Shown: positions 7,259 to 17,341, numbered from the stretch's first letter. The stretch is 64,000 nucleotides of DNA from Acinetobacter pittii (GCF_034064985.1 NZ_CP139249.1:2976001-3040000), one strand, 5' to 3'. Numbers and translations are program-made. The notes: generated from the sequence alone by a model not told the origin.

Positions 7259-8374
7259 TTATTTGTGATGCTGCGCTACAAGATGTTGGAAGTAAGCAAT
7301 ACCATGTTCACTGATACCAGAGCGTTGCTTGTCAGTCATAATACGGCCTTGACCACGATAACCACGTGATTTCAAACCACGTTGTACGCTTTCGACCAAG
7401 TTCAAATCTTCAGGACGGAATACATTACGATACCACTCAATCAAATCTTTCTGATCTTGAGTGAGTTCTTCGTTGGTGAAGTAAATATCGTAATGCTGCA
7501 AAGTCGTTTCTGCATCGACTGGGAACTCATAGATTACAGTCATGAAATTACTGCCCGGTGGTACGTTGAACATCGTGCAAGGCCAAGTCCAGAAACCGTG
7601 AAATTCAGGATCAGTGACCGATGGATCAAGCTTGAACGACTTCTCAGATGAACGCGCAAAACCATACTGTAAAGTCCAGTTTTGATGTGTGGTATGCCAA
7701 TATTTATCAACTTGTACCGAGTCAGCAAAGCCAGGATGCGCTGGTCCACAGTGATAGCACTCTAGATAGTTATCGACAATCACTTTCCAGTTTGCTGGCG
7801 TTTCTGTCACAAAACGTGCTGCCAGTTTCAAATCTTTAATTACGCTACATGCTTGATTTAAACGCTCAGCAAATTCTGGAAGTTGATCTTCTACACAAGT
7901 CGCATTTTCATCCATATTAATGAAAACAAAGCCTGCATATTCCTCAACTTTTAAAGGCACCATGCTTGAATTTTCTTTATCAAAAGATTCGACATGGTCA
8001 CAGTTACGCGCCAAAGCTAAGCTACCGTCTAGCTTAAAAGTCCAAGCATGATATGGGCAGGTAATTACATTTTTTGCTTTACCACTGCCACTTAAAAGTT
8101 CGTGACCACGGTGCGGACATACATTATAAAACGCCCGTAAAACACTATCTTTACCACGAATGATGACAATATTTTCACCAATTACTTTACGGGTAATATA
8201 GTCATTCGGTTGTGCCAATTCACTGCCATGTGCAACACAAATCCAGCTTTTAGCAAAGATTGCTTCTTTCTCATGCTCAAAAACTTGCGATGAAGTATAG
8301 AAAACTTTAGGAAAAGTCCATGCAACATCTGGGTTTGCACAAAAATCTTCAGGTAATTTTTCAACTGCACTCAT
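7259..8374 (-). CDS. cntA: Carnitine monooxygenase oxygenase subunit CntA
   Basis: CntA is a Rieske oxygenase that cleaves L-carnitine to trimethylamine and malic semialdehyde with O2. The Rieske 2Fe-2S ligands are Cys86-His88 (CPHRGH) and Cys106-His109 (CPYHAW). The mononuclear iron ligands are His208, His213 and Asp323. Glu205 (DNYLECYHCGPAH) occupies the bridging position that is aspartate in most Rieske oxygenases. These numbers match those known for A. baumannii CntA. The length is 371 residues. It lies 42 bases after the hydrolase gene and 63 before the dehydrogenase. Human-gut relatives (YeaW/CntA) produce trimethylamine. Confidence 0.96.
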   Translation of the reverse strand: MSAVEKLPEDFCANPDVAWTFPKVFYTSSQVFEHEKEAIFAKSWICVAHGSELAQPNDYITRKVIGENIVIIRGKDSVLRAFYNVCPHRGHELLSGSGKAKNVITCPYHAWTFKLDGSLALARNCDHVESFDKENSSMVPLKVEEYAGFVFINMDENATCVEDQLPEFAERLNQACSVIKDLKLAARFVTETPANWKVIVDNYLECYHCGPAHPGFADSVQVDKYWHTTHQNWTLQYGFARSSEKSFKLDPSVTDPEFHGFWTWPCTMFNVPPGSNFMTVIYEFPVDAETTLQHYDIYFTNEELTQDQKDLIEWYRNVFRPEDLNLVESVQRGLKSRGYRGQGRIMTDKQRSGISEHGIAYFQHLVAQHHK

Positions 8375-8416
8375 GTTATTACTCCATTAAATTCTTTTCG
8401 TCCAAATGACTCGATA

Positions 8417-9391
8417 TTAAATTGATGTCTTTTCGACACTGCCAAACATGCGACGTATCGCACTCAGCATGTTTTGATATAACTGTTGAACTTCAGGGCA
8501 ATCACGCATGAGACGTAAACTGCCATGTAATAAACCTTTGCCTAAATGGAACTCACTCGAAATTCCTGCTTGTTCCAATTTTTGGGTAAAGAGATAACCG
8601 TCATCACTTAAAGGGTCATACTCAGCAACTGCGACAAAACTGGCAGGCATATCTGAAAAGTCCGTTGCCAATAAAGGCGCTAGACGTAAATCCTGCCAAT
8701 CTTGAGAGTTAGGTGCATATTCCTTTAAATAAAAATACATATCTTCTGTTGTTAACAACGGCGCATGGGCATGCTTTTGTGCGGCTAGTGTATCGAGTGC
8801 TGTAGTTAAACACGGATAAACCAAAGCCAGACCTTGAGCTTGCATACCACTATGCTGTAGATGCACTGCAAGGGCTGCTGCTAAGTTACCGCCTGCGCTA
8901 TCGCCTGCTAGAACGATATTTTCACTATCAATCTGCCAGTCAGAACCATGCTCTTTAAGCCATTGATAAACTGCTAAACAATCTTCAAAAGCTGCCGGAA
9001 AGCGATGCTCTGGTGCCATGCGGTAATCCACACCAATGACAACTGCATTTAAGTCCTGACATAAATAACTGGTAATAAACTCATGTGAATCGAGTCCACC
9101 GACCATCCAACCACCGCCATGCAAATACAACACACACGGCCAACCAGCTTCAGGTCGTTTAGTTTTTGGTGAATAGATGCGAACAGGTACAGGATGCTCT
9201 GCATTTGCAACAACTCGGTCTTCTACTTCGATCTTGCCATCACGAGGCAAAGTGTAGTGTCGGCACATTGCGTCATATGCTGCACGAATTGAGTCAATAT
9301 CCGCATCTGCTGGTGAATAAATGCCGCTCCAGTACACTAGGCTTTGCATTTCCTCACTTAAGACATACGTGGTCTGTTCACATGTAGTCAT
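8417..9391 (-). CDS. Alpha/beta hydrolase, hormone-sensitive-lipase type
   Basis: The 324-residue esterase has the oxyanion motif HGGGW, the nucleophile serine in GDSAGG near residue 165, an aspartate in EYDPLSDDG and a histidine in LLHGS. This is the complete triad of the HSL family. I chose the ATG at 9391 because AGAGGG stands seven bases before it. The ATG two codons upstream (9397) is too close to that site. The gene sits between the carnitine transporter and cntA. An acylcarnitine esterase feeding free carnitine to CntA is an attractive role, but the substrate is inferred from position only. Confidence 0.85.
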   Translation of the reverse strand: MTTCEQTTYVLSEEMQSLVYWSGIYSPADADIDSIRAAYDAMCRHYTLPRDGKIEVEDRVVANAEHPVPVRIYSPKTKRPEAGWPCVLYLHGGGWMVGGLDSHEFITSYLCQDLNAVVIGVDYRMAPEHRFPAAFEDCLAVYQWLKEHGSDWQIDSENIVLAGDSAGGNLAAALAVHLQHSGMQAQGLALVYPCLTTALDTLAAQKHAHAPLLTTEDMYFYLKEYAPNSQDWQDLRLAPLLATDFSDMPASFVAVAEYDPLSDDGYLFTQKLEQAGISSEFHLGKGLLHGSLRLMRDCPEVQQLYQNMLSAIRRMFGSVEKTSI

Positions 9392-9402
9392 TACCATTCC
9401 CT

Positions 9403-11049
9403 CTAGCTGGTTTTTCTATCCAGTTTGATTGAGCTTGCAAGCTCAAGCTGCATCCGTTTTGCATATTCATCTTGAGACTGGTTTAAACCAATTTCCGCAT
9501 CATCATAACCTTGTTGCTCAATTAAATGCGATGGGACTTTGGCATAATCCTGAATCAGCCATTTCACTAAGCCATAGGTTTGAATCAGAATAATCACGAT
9601 GAATGGTAAAGCCGTCACAATGGTTGCCGTTTTCATGGTGTCTAAAGGTGCCTTACTAAAGATCATGGCAATCGGAACCAAAGTTAGCATGACACACCAG
9701 AACAGGCGGGCATTTGGTGATGGATCTTGTCCTTCACTTAAACCACGTGTACATGTTGCTGAAACCGCATACCCGACCGCATCCATGTGTGCAGCCAAGA
9801 ACACCACCATAATGCCGAGGAAAATCCACATCATCAGCTTTCCAGCAGGTAACAGGCTAAGCAATTGACCAATCGCAACCTCACCACCTTGTTGGCTTAA
9901 GATTTGCGGTACATTTACAGCCCCATGAATAAAGCTATAAACACTGTAGTTTTCAAACACACCAAAGATGAACCAAAGACCGACACTGCCACCAATCACC
10001 ATGGCAAAGATCACTTCTTTAATGGTACGACCTTTAGAAACACGCGTTACGAACAGTGCCACACCCGGTGCATATGAAATCCACCATAACCAGTAGAATA
10101 CAGTCCATTCACGGGTAAACTTGCCATCACCCATTGGGTCGGTAAACAAACTCATATCAACAAAGTTGGTTGCCATTAACCCAAAACTCATTAATGAATT
10201 ATTCAAAATGAATTGAGTCGGACCAAAGCAAAGTACATAAATTGCAAATAGCACTACACCCAAGCACACCATGTGACTTAAACGCTGCATGCCCTTGTCC
10301 ATACCTACATATGAACTGAGTGCAAACAGAACCGAAACTGCCAAAATAATGATGACTTTAGTCATAAAGGTATTTGGGATACCTGTGAGTTGAGACAAAA
10401 TATTGGTAAATGTCACGGCGGTGAGTACTAATGAAATCGTCAATGCACCAAACATGCAAAGCAAGAACATAAGGTCAACTAAACGTCCAACCACGCCGGT
10501 TGATTTAAAGCCTGTCACAGCTTCAATCACAGATGCCAAACTTAAGCCTTTATTTTTTCTCACATGATAGCTGTAGCACAAAGAAATTGATGCCAAAGCA
10601 TAAATTGCCCATGCACTTAAACCTGAGTGAAAAAACGAGTAAGCCACGCTATATTTCAATGCTTCTGCTGACTCAGGCGGTAAGCTCAAACCTGGAGTTT
10701 GATAATAATAGGCCCAGTCCAAAAAACCCCAGTACAGCGTAGAAGACCCAATCCCTGACAAGATGAACATAAAAATCCATGACATCGTGGTGTATTGAGG
10801 CTTTCCTTCACCTAGTTTGATTTTGCCGTATTTACTAAAAGCTAGACCAAAAGTAAAAATAATGGCTAAAAAAGCAAACAGTAATACTGGGGTTGTAAAT
10901 ACTGAGGTCGTCCACTGCATCCATGTTGCAGCAATCTTGATCGACTCTTGCGAATAAATAGCCAAACCAGCAACTGAAATAAATACAAACAGTAAGCTGG
11001 TTACGGCAAGAACTTTATCCGTATAAATTTTTGTGTTTTGATTATCCAT
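9403..11049 (-). CDS. BCCT-family transporter, probable carnitine importer
   Basis: The 548-residue protein belongs to the betaine/choline/carnitine transporter family. It has about twelve membrane segments and the family signature around WTVFYWLWWISYAPGVALFV, followed by TRVSKGRTIKEV. The C-terminal tail is cytoplasmic and charged. It lies 26 bases after the malate dehydrogenase and 11 bases before the hydrolase, in the carnitine operon. This fits the carnitine importer reported for A. baumannii. Whether it is a sodium symporter cannot be read from the sequence by eye. Confidence 0.92.
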   Translation of the reverse strand: MDNQNTKIYTDKVLAVTSLLFVFISVAGLAIYSQESIKIAATWMQWTTSVFTTPVLLFAFLAIIFTFGLAFSKYGKIKLGEGKPQYTTMSWIFMFILSGIGSSTLYWGFLDWAYYYQTPGLSLPPESAEALKYSVAYSFFHSGLSAWAIYALASISLCYSYHVRKNKGLSLASVIEAVTGFKSTGVVGRLVDLMFLLCMFGALTISLVLTAVTFTNILSQLTGIPNTFMTKVIIILAVSVLFALSSYVGMDKGMQRLSHMVCLGVVLFAIYVLCFGPTQFILNNSLMSFGLMATNFVDMSLFTDPMGDGKFTREWTVFYWLWWISYAPGVALFVTRVSKGRTIKEVIFAMVIGGSVGLWFIFGVFENYSVYSFIHGAVNVPQILSQQGGEVAIGQLLSLLPAGKLMMWIFLGIMVVFLAAHMDAVGYAVSATCTRGLSEGQDPSPNARLFWCVMLTLVPIAMIFSKAPLDTMKTATIVTALPFIVIILIQTYGLVKWLIQDYAKVPSHLIEQQGYDDAEIGLNQSQDEYAKRMQLELASSIKLDRKTS

Positions 11050-11075
11050 ATCCCTACATCCATTTTTGGATGGCG

Positions 11076-12188
11076 TTATTCCATAGCGAACACGTCCATT
11101 TTAGTTTGAGCTACACACGATGCAATTGCATCTCCTACCTCATAAGTTTTTGCCTGACCACCGATATCGGCTGTTTTTGGTCCATTAATTAATACATTCT
11201 CAATCGCCTGCATAATGTCCTGACCTGCTTGAATGCAGCGTTCATCATCTTCGCCAAAGAATTCGAACATCATGGCACCCGACCAAATCGCAGCGATTGG
11301 GTTGGCAATTTGTTTACCGTAAATATCTGGTGCTGAACCATGTACAGGTTCAAACAATGATGGAAATTTTCTTTCCGGGTTTAAATTTGCAGAAGCAGCC
11401 AAACCAATGGTTCCTGTACATGCAGGACCTAAATCGGAAAGAATGTCACCAAATAAGTTGGATGCCACAACCACATCAAAACGTTCAGGTTGTAAAACAA
11501 AACGAGCCGCTAAAATATCAACATGCTGTTTATCAGCTTGAATTTGTGGATACTGTTTTGCCATCGCATCAACGCGCTCATCCCAGTACGGCATGCTCAC
11601 TGCAATACCATTTGACTTGGTCGCTGCGGTAATTTTTTTTGCATCACGCTGATTTGCAAACTCAAATGCATAACGCAAAATTCGGTCTACGCCATGACGT
11701 GTAAATACTGCTTCTTGAAGCACAAACTCTCGGTCTGTCCCTTCAAAAGCTTTACCGCCAATGGCTGAGTATTCCCCTTCACTGTTTTCACGAACCACGT
11801 AGAAGTCGATATCGCCCGGTTTTTTACCTACTAATGGACATTTCACACCCGGCATTAAGCGCACTGGACGTAAATTCACATATTGGTCAAAACCGCGGCG
11901 GAACTGGAGCAGCGAACCCCAAAGTGAAATATGGTCAGGCACTTTATCTGGCCAGCCTACAGCGCCAAAATAAATTGCATCGTAGCCCTGCAAAGTTTCA
12001 AACCAGTCATCTGGCATCATTTTGCCGTGCTCAAGGTAGTAATCGCAGCTTGCCCAATCGAATGCATCTAACTGAAGCTCAATGCCGTACTTCTCTGCTG
12101 CTGCCTTTACAACCTTAATGCCTTCTGGTAGAACTTCTAAACCAATGCCATCGCCTGCAATCGTGGCAACTTTATATCTTTTTGCCAT
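11076..12188 (-). CDS. Isocitrate/isopropylmalate-type dehydrogenase, probable D-malate dehydrogenase (decarboxylating)
   Basis: This 370-residue beta-decarboxylating dehydrogenase starts with AGDGIGLEVLPEG. It carries the metal- and substrate-binding segments ASNLFGDILSDL and FEPVHGSAPDIYGK. It matches the tartrate dehydrogenase/D-malate dehydrogenase branch. In this operon it should convert malate from carnitine to pyruvate and CO2 with NAD+. It is the first gene of the minus-strand operon, and its start lies 103 bases from the divergent LysR gene, so the operon promoter is in that gap. Confidence 0.9.
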   Translation of the reverse strand: MAKRYKVATIAGDGIGLEVLPEGIKVVKAAAEKYGIELQLDAFDWASCDYYLEHGKMMPDDWFETLQGYDAIYFGAVGWPDKVPDHISLWGSLLQFRRGFDQYVNLRPVRLMPGVKCPLVGKKPGDIDFYVVRENSEGEYSAIGGKAFEGTDREFVLQEAVFTRHGVDRILRYAFEFANQRDAKKITAATKSNGIAVSMPYWDERVDAMAKQYPQIQADKQHVDILAARFVLQPERFDVVVASNLFGDILSDLGPACTGTIGLAASANLNPERKFPSLFEPVHGSAPDIYGKQIANPIAAIWSGAMMFEFFGEDDERCIQAGQDIMQAIENVLINGPKTADIGGQAKTYEVGDAIASCVAQTKMDVFAME

Positions 12189-12291
12189 AAGCTTCCTTCA
12201 CACCTTCGACTAATATCCTTGTATGGCTTAAACATGATGTTTTAAGCAAAAATGATCAACAACAGAACTATCACTCCAATGGACACGGATC
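12189..12291. promoter_or_regulatory. Divergent promoter region, carnitine operon and LysR gene
   Basis: The 103 bases between the two divergent starts are the only space for the promoters and the LysR operator. The minus-strand gene has the ribosome site GAAGGAAG close to its start. I could not pick a convincing T-N11-A operator by eye. Confidence 0.5.
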
Positions 12292-13272
12292 GTGAATAAT
12301 CTACCTAACCTATCGGATTTAAAGGTTTTTTGCACAGTCGCCAAACTAAAAAGTTTTGTCGAATCTGCTGAGGAACTTGGGACATCGCCAGCTTTTATTA
12401 GCAAGCGAATTAATATTTTAGAAAACACGTTAAGCTGCAAACTCTTTCATCGCAGCACGCGTCATGTCAGCCTAACGGAAGATGGCAAACTCATCCTTGA
12501 GAGAGTTTCAAATATTCTTGAAGAATTTGATGAAGTTTGTGAGCTGGTCAATAACCCGCTTAGTACGCCTACAGGTCGTATGGATATTATTAGTAGCTTT
12601 GGTTTTGGCAGAAAGCATATTGCACCAATTCTGTCTAAATTAATGATGCTTTATCCAAAGCTCCAAATTCATTTTGACACCATCGACAATACCAAAGACC
12701 TGATTCAACACAGTATTGATTTGGACATTAGAATTGGTAACGAAATTGCGCCGAATATGATTGCAAAGAAGCTGGCTTCCAATTTTCGAATTTTGTGTGC
12801 GGCGCCGAGTTATTTACTTAAACACGGCGTACCAGACAGCATTGAAGATTTGCAAACACATGATTGTCTGACCATTAGTGAACGCGATCAATCATCGGTG
12901 TTATGGAAATTTAGGCATACTTCTGAAGATGTCTCCGTACATATCAAACCCCGATTTGTTTCAAATAACGGCGAGATTATTCATCAGCTTGCCATAGAAG
13001 GTCACGGTATTATTTTCCGGTCAATTTGGGATGTTGCAGATGAATTAATTACAGGACAACTTCAGCATATTTTGCCTGAGTACTGGCAAGATGCAGATAT
13101 TTGGGCGGTTTATCCATCACGGCTTAAAAGCTCATCTAAATTACAAACCTGTATTTTGTTTATTCAAAACGAATTGCTCAATCGTTTACAGCATGTTCAA
13201 AATCTAAACCGAGGACAACTCATTTCTCCGGCAGTTAAACGAGAACCACCGCCTGAAAAAGTCTTTCTGTGA
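12292..13272 (+). CDS. LysR-family transcriptional regulator of the carnitine cluster
   Basis: The 326-residue protein has the N-terminal winged-helix domain (residues 5-64: LSDLKVFCTVAKLKSF...TSPAFISKRINILEN) and the LysR co-inducer domain. The start is GTG at 12292. A nearby ATG (12279) is out of frame and stops after six codons. Its position, divergent from the operon, makes it the probable activator responding to carnitine or an intermediate. The last 25 residues are polar and may be flexible. Confidence 0.9.
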   Translation: MNNLPNLSDLKVFCTVAKLKSFVESAEELGTSPAFISKRINILENTLSCKLFHRSTRHVSLTEDGKLILERVSNILEEFDEVCELVNNPLSTPTGRMDIISSFGFGRKHIAPILSKLMMLYPKLQIHFDTIDNTKDLIQHSIDLDIRIGNEIAPNMIAKKLASNFRILCAAPSYLLKHGVPDSIEDLQTHDCLTISERDQSSVLWKFRHTSEDVSVHIKPRFVSNNGEIIHQLAIEGHGIIFRSIWDVADELITGQLQHILPEYWQDADIWAVYPSRLKSSSKLQTCILFIQNELLNRLQHVQNLNRGQLISPAVKREPPPEKVFL

Positions 13273-13307
13273 AAAAAAGCCCTAAGTGAGGCCTATTCAC
13301 TTAGGGC
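13273..13307 (-). terminator. Terminator of the porin gene
   Basis: The perfect 11-bp stem GCCCTAAGTGA / TCACTTAGGGC (13279-13307) is followed on the minus strand by seven T residues, so it ends the porin transcript. On the plus strand there is no T tract, though it may also mark the LysR mRNA end. Confidence 0.8.
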
Positions 13308-13326
13308 AATCGTTTACTTTTAAATT

Positions 13327-14511
13327 TTAGAAATAATATCCAATTGAAAGATAAAACAGTTTATCCCAGTCATTACTGCTACCTTGTGCAAGGCCATCAG
13401 CCCCACCGCCAACCATTGGATCATTTTTACTCATAATGTATTCACCCTGAATACCAATGGCTTTGTAATTAAAATAAACCCCTGCAATTAAGCGTTCAGA
13501 GTCTTTATATCCCTCCTCATCTTTGAAAAAGCGGCTATGAGAGATATAAGGTTTAATATTTTCAAGTTTATGGAATGGCTGAGCAAAGGTATAGTTAATT
13601 TCATTGACTAGATATTTGCCTTTGTTAGCGACTTGATACGGGTAATCAAATGCTCCAATGGTTGAGCTATTTGGCAATAAATTATCACCATTGGTGACAT
13701 CTTGCTTACCTGCTAAGAACATCCATTGCCATGCTTGATATTGCGTTTGAGCAAATACATTCCATGATTTGCGGTGTCCATCTTCGTCTGTTCTTTTATT
13801 TTCTAAATCAGAATACCAAACTGAACCACCTAACTCGGTCGAAAATTTTTGAGCTTTATCAAGCTCAAATTTTCTAGAGGCCCGTGCAATCCACATATTT
13901 TTTTCTTCAATATTGGTTCCTGTAGTTAAATCATCAGCTTCAACGAAATTACTACTATATCGGCTTGAGTCTTTTGATGTCCCCTTATAATTTCCTCCAT
14001 CAGTTGGATAGAAACCTAAAGTTAAATTATATTTATTATCTGCAAATTTATATTTAATCCCCAGATTATCAATATCTTCTAAACCAACGGTATTTAAAAG
14101 CGTTTCGTAATAACTACTTCCCCAAAATTCACCAAAGCCAAAATCAACTGGTTGCAAACCTGCCGTGATTCTCTGCTGGTCAGATAACTTATAACCCACC
14201 CATGCTTTTTTTAGGAAAATCGCATCACATAAGCGATCATATTGATAACAACGGGCATCCGCACCTGCAATCCAATCTGGATTCTCATAACCTAGCACTA
14301 ATTTAATATCAGTTAATCGCCAGTCATCATTTTGGGAACCTTCATTCGCCCCGACCACATAATCTTTATGTAAATAGCGAGAACGTACTGCACCAGACAC
14401 TTTAAATTGCCCCGAATCTAAAGTTGGATCACCCCAACTCAAATCAGCTGCAGAGACTTCTACTCCCGCAGTTAAACTTAGAATTCCTAAAAATAATAAT
14501 GACCTTTTCAT
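13327..14511 (-). CDS. Outer-membrane porin
   Basis: The 394-residue protein has a signal peptide (MKRSLLFLGILSLTAGVEVSA, about residues 1-21). Alternating polar/aromatic strands follow, and the protein ends in ...LSIGYYF, the terminal phenylalanine typical of beta-barrels. Two cysteines (ADARCYQYDRLCDA) may form a loop disulfide. The substrate is unknown. Its place beside the carnitine operon and inside the tRNA-bounded block suggests uptake of carnitine or related compounds, but it has its own promoter and terminator and is not in the operon. Confidence 0.82.
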   Translation of the reverse strand: MKRSLLFLGILSLTAGVEVSAADLSWGDPTLDSGQFKVSGAVRSRYLHKDYVVGANEGSQNDDWRLTDIKLVLGYENPDWIAGADARCYQYDRLCDAIFLKKAWVGYKLSDQQRITAGLQPVDFGFGEFWGSSYYETLLNTVGLEDIDNLGIKYKFADNKYNLTLGFYPTDGGNYKGTSKDSSRYSSNFVEADDLTTGTNIEEKNMWIARASRKFELDKAQKFSTELGGSVWYSDLENKRTDEDGHRKSWNVFAQTQYQAWQWMFLAGKQDVTNGDNLLPNSSTIGAFDYPYQVANKGKYLVNEINYTFAQPFHKLENIKPYISHSRFFKDEEGYKDSERLIAGVYFNYKAIGIQGEYIMSKNDPMVGGGADGLAQGSSNDWDKLFYLSIGYYF

Positions 14512-14626
14512 GTCTTCAACATCCTTGTTAAGTGTTATAAGAACATGAAGAAATTGGCTTAGACAAACAATGCCAGAACTATGAAGTCGGTCTTTACAAA
14601 CTGTGTTTAATCAAAAAAATGAGCAT

Positions 14627-14654
14627 AAAAAAAGACCACGCAGGAGCGTGGTCT
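14627..14654 (-). terminator. Terminator of tRNA-Met copy 2
   Basis: The stem AGACCACGC / GCGTGGTCT with loop AGGA (14633-14654) is followed on the minus strand by a T tract. It is a diverged copy of the hairpin at 4.48 kb. Confidence 0.8.
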
Positions 14655-14660
14655 ATAAAA

Positions 14661-14737
14661 TGGTGGCTATGACGAGACTTGAACTTGTGACCCCCGCATT
14701 ATGAGTGCGGTGCTCTAACCAACTGAGCTACATAGCC
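14661..14737 (-). tRNA. tRNA-Met(CAU), elongator, copy 2
   Basis: The 77 bases are identical to the copy at 4506-4582, including the encoded CCA. The anticodon is CAT in loop CTCATAA. The flanking promoter and terminator are also near-copies, so a whole transcription unit is duplicated. Confidence 0.95.
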
Positions 14738-14752
14738 GAAAACTGTGCGCGC

Positions 14753-14781
14753 ATTATCTTAACTTCTTTAACGCACGTCAA
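14753..14781 (-). promoter_or_regulatory. Promoter of tRNA-Met copy 2
   Basis: On the minus strand TTGACG (14776-14781), 17 bases, then GATAAT (14753-14758) and a GCGC discriminator. It matches the promoter of copy 1 except for small changes. Confidence 0.75.
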
Positions 14782-14801
14782 GAAAAATTTTAAATAAAAT
14801 G

Positions 14802-15159
<358 letters not shown>

Positions 15160-15184
15160 GGGCGCATATTAACAAATTTATTGA

Positions 15185-15944
<760 letters not shown>

Positions 15945-16075
15945 CTAGTACTCTAATTGTATTGTGAACCTATTTTAGCAAAAGTTATACATCAGGCGAA
16001 ATATTGACGTGCAGGAAAAACTTCACCTTGGCATCAGTTTACGGCACAATAGGCATAATTGTGGAAGTTTGAATT

Positions 16076-16552
16076 ATGGCGAAAGCGACAGTAGTGAAAA
16101 AACATAATGGCGGAACCATCGCACAAAACAAACGTGCCCGCCATGATTATTTTATCGAAGAAAAATTTGAAGCTGGTATGTCTTTACTCGGCTGGGAAGT
16201 AAAGTCTTTACGTGCTGGTCGCATGAGTTTGACAGAAAGTTATGTCATTTTTAAGAATGGTGAAGCGTTTTTATTTGGTGCACAAATTCAACCGCTCCTT
16301 TCGGCATCTACTCATGTAGTACCTGAAGCTACACGTACACGTAAATTATTATTATCACGCCGAGAACTAGAAAAGCTAACAGGTTCAGTTAACCAAAAAG
16401 GTTACTCATGTGTTCCTTTAGCATGTTACTGGAAAGGTCACTTGGTTAAGCTTGAAATCGCGCTTGTGAAAGGTAAACAGCTTCACGACAAACGTGCGAC
16501 TGAAAAAGATCGCGATTGGCAGCGTGATAAAGCTCGTATATTTCATAAGTAA
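16076..16552 (+). CDS. smpB: SsrA-binding protein SmpB
   Basis: SmpB binds tmRNA and delivers it to ribosomes stalled on mRNAs without a stop codon. The 158-residue protein has the conserved start ([35 protein letters not shown]) and a basic C-terminal tail ([18 protein letters not shown]) that enters the empty decoding site. It is divergent from coaD. tmRNA itself is not in the window. A terminator at 16559-16587 follows. Confidence 0.97.
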   Translation: MAKATVVKKHNGGTIAQNKRARHDYFIEEKFEAGMSLLGWEVKSLRAGRMSLTESYVIFKNGEAFLFGAQIQPLLSASTHVVPEATRTRKLLLSRRELEKLTGSVNQKGYSCVPLACYWKGHLVKLEIALVKGKQLHDKRATEKDRDWQRDKARIFHK

Positions 16553-16558
16553 TTAAAT

Positions 16559-16587
16559 AAAAAGCCTCTTTTTAGAGGCTTTTTTAT
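16559..16587 (+). terminator. smpB terminator
   Basis: A hairpin AAAAAGCCTCT / AGAGGCTTTTTT with a T tract lies seven bases after the smpB stop. Confidence 0.8.
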
Positions 16588-16600
16588 ATCGCGGAATTTA

Positions 16601-17152
16601 TTAATTTAATCTATATAAGAGTCCAGCAAGATATTCACCAAACCATTTTGCAGTATCTAAATCGCCTTGTGGAGGAGTAATTTCAACAGGCGCATTATCT
16701 GACTGTGTCATTAAACCTAAACAACTCGATAATCGGTTTAAATCTTTTTCACTATGACCTGTCGTCATTAAAGGTAAACCTGACCAAAGCATGCCATGTT
16801 GCATCGCAAAAATATTTAATTGTTGTAATACAGCCAGTTTATCGCCACTCAACCCACCTGAATTTGCAAATCCAGCTGCAAGCTTCCCTTGCCACAAACG
16901 CTCTTTCCAACGTTTAGAAGTACTGTCCATAAACTTTTTAAAGTCAGCGGTCATACTTCCCATATAAGTAGGTGAACCAAAAATAATACCGTGCGATGCA
17001 TCAAGCGCATCCCAATCAATATGTTCAATATTCATTAAATGTACTTTTACACCCATCACCTCTGCCCCAGCAGCAATAGCGAAAGCTACTTTCGCGGTAT
17101 GACCATATGGACTGTGGTAAACAATAGAGAGGTGTTTTTCAGGCAAAGACAT
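16601..17152 (-). CDS. Flavodoxin-family FMN protein (WrbA-like)
   Basis: The 183-residue protein has the flavodoxin FMN-phosphate loop (YHSPYGHTAKVA, residues 12-23) and the isoalloxazine loop GSPTYMGSMTADFKKFMD typical of the WrbA/NAD(P)H:quinone-reductase group. It probably reduces quinones or serves as a small electron carrier in the cytoplasm. It stands alone on the minus strand, convergent with smpB. The ribosome site is weak. The exact substrate cannot be told. Confidence 0.82.
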   Translation of the reverse strand: MSLPEKHLSIVYHSPYGHTAKVAFAIAAGAEVMGVKVHLMNIEHIDWDALDASHGIIFGSPTYMGSMTADFKKFMDSTSKRWKERLWQGKLAAGFANSGGLSGDKLAVLQQLNIFAMQHGMLWSGLPLMTTGHSEKDLNRLSSCLGLMTQSDNAPVEITPPQGDLDTAKWFGEYLAGLLYRLN

Positions 17153-17279
17153 AAGATTAAAATTTTGAGCGATTTTTTCTATTTTATCATTTTATTAACG
17201 CTTGCTAAACCTTCATCTATAAATATGAAATACAAGCCTTTCACTACCCCACACTATAGAAATATTTTTAAATTAAATA

Positions 17280-17323
17280 AAAAACTCTCTTATTTTTAGC
17301 GGTTATAAAATAAGAGAGTTTTT
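17280..17323 (-). terminator. pgeF terminator
   Basis: The arms AAAACTCTCTTATTTT and AAAATAAGAGAGTTTT pair over 16 bp with T runs on both strands. It lies just past the pgeF stop. Confidence 0.75.
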
Positions 17324-17341
17324 TAAGGCGATGATCAAAAC

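Noticed and set aside
4740..14511. Carnitine block as a prophage or integrative element
   Set aside because: No integrase, transposase, phage or conjugation gene is present. Only the flanking tRNA duplication hints at mobility.
17039..17299. 86-codon plus-strand frame
   Set aside because: It begins antisense to the flavodoxin gene and runs into the pgeF terminator, with no protein-like pattern.
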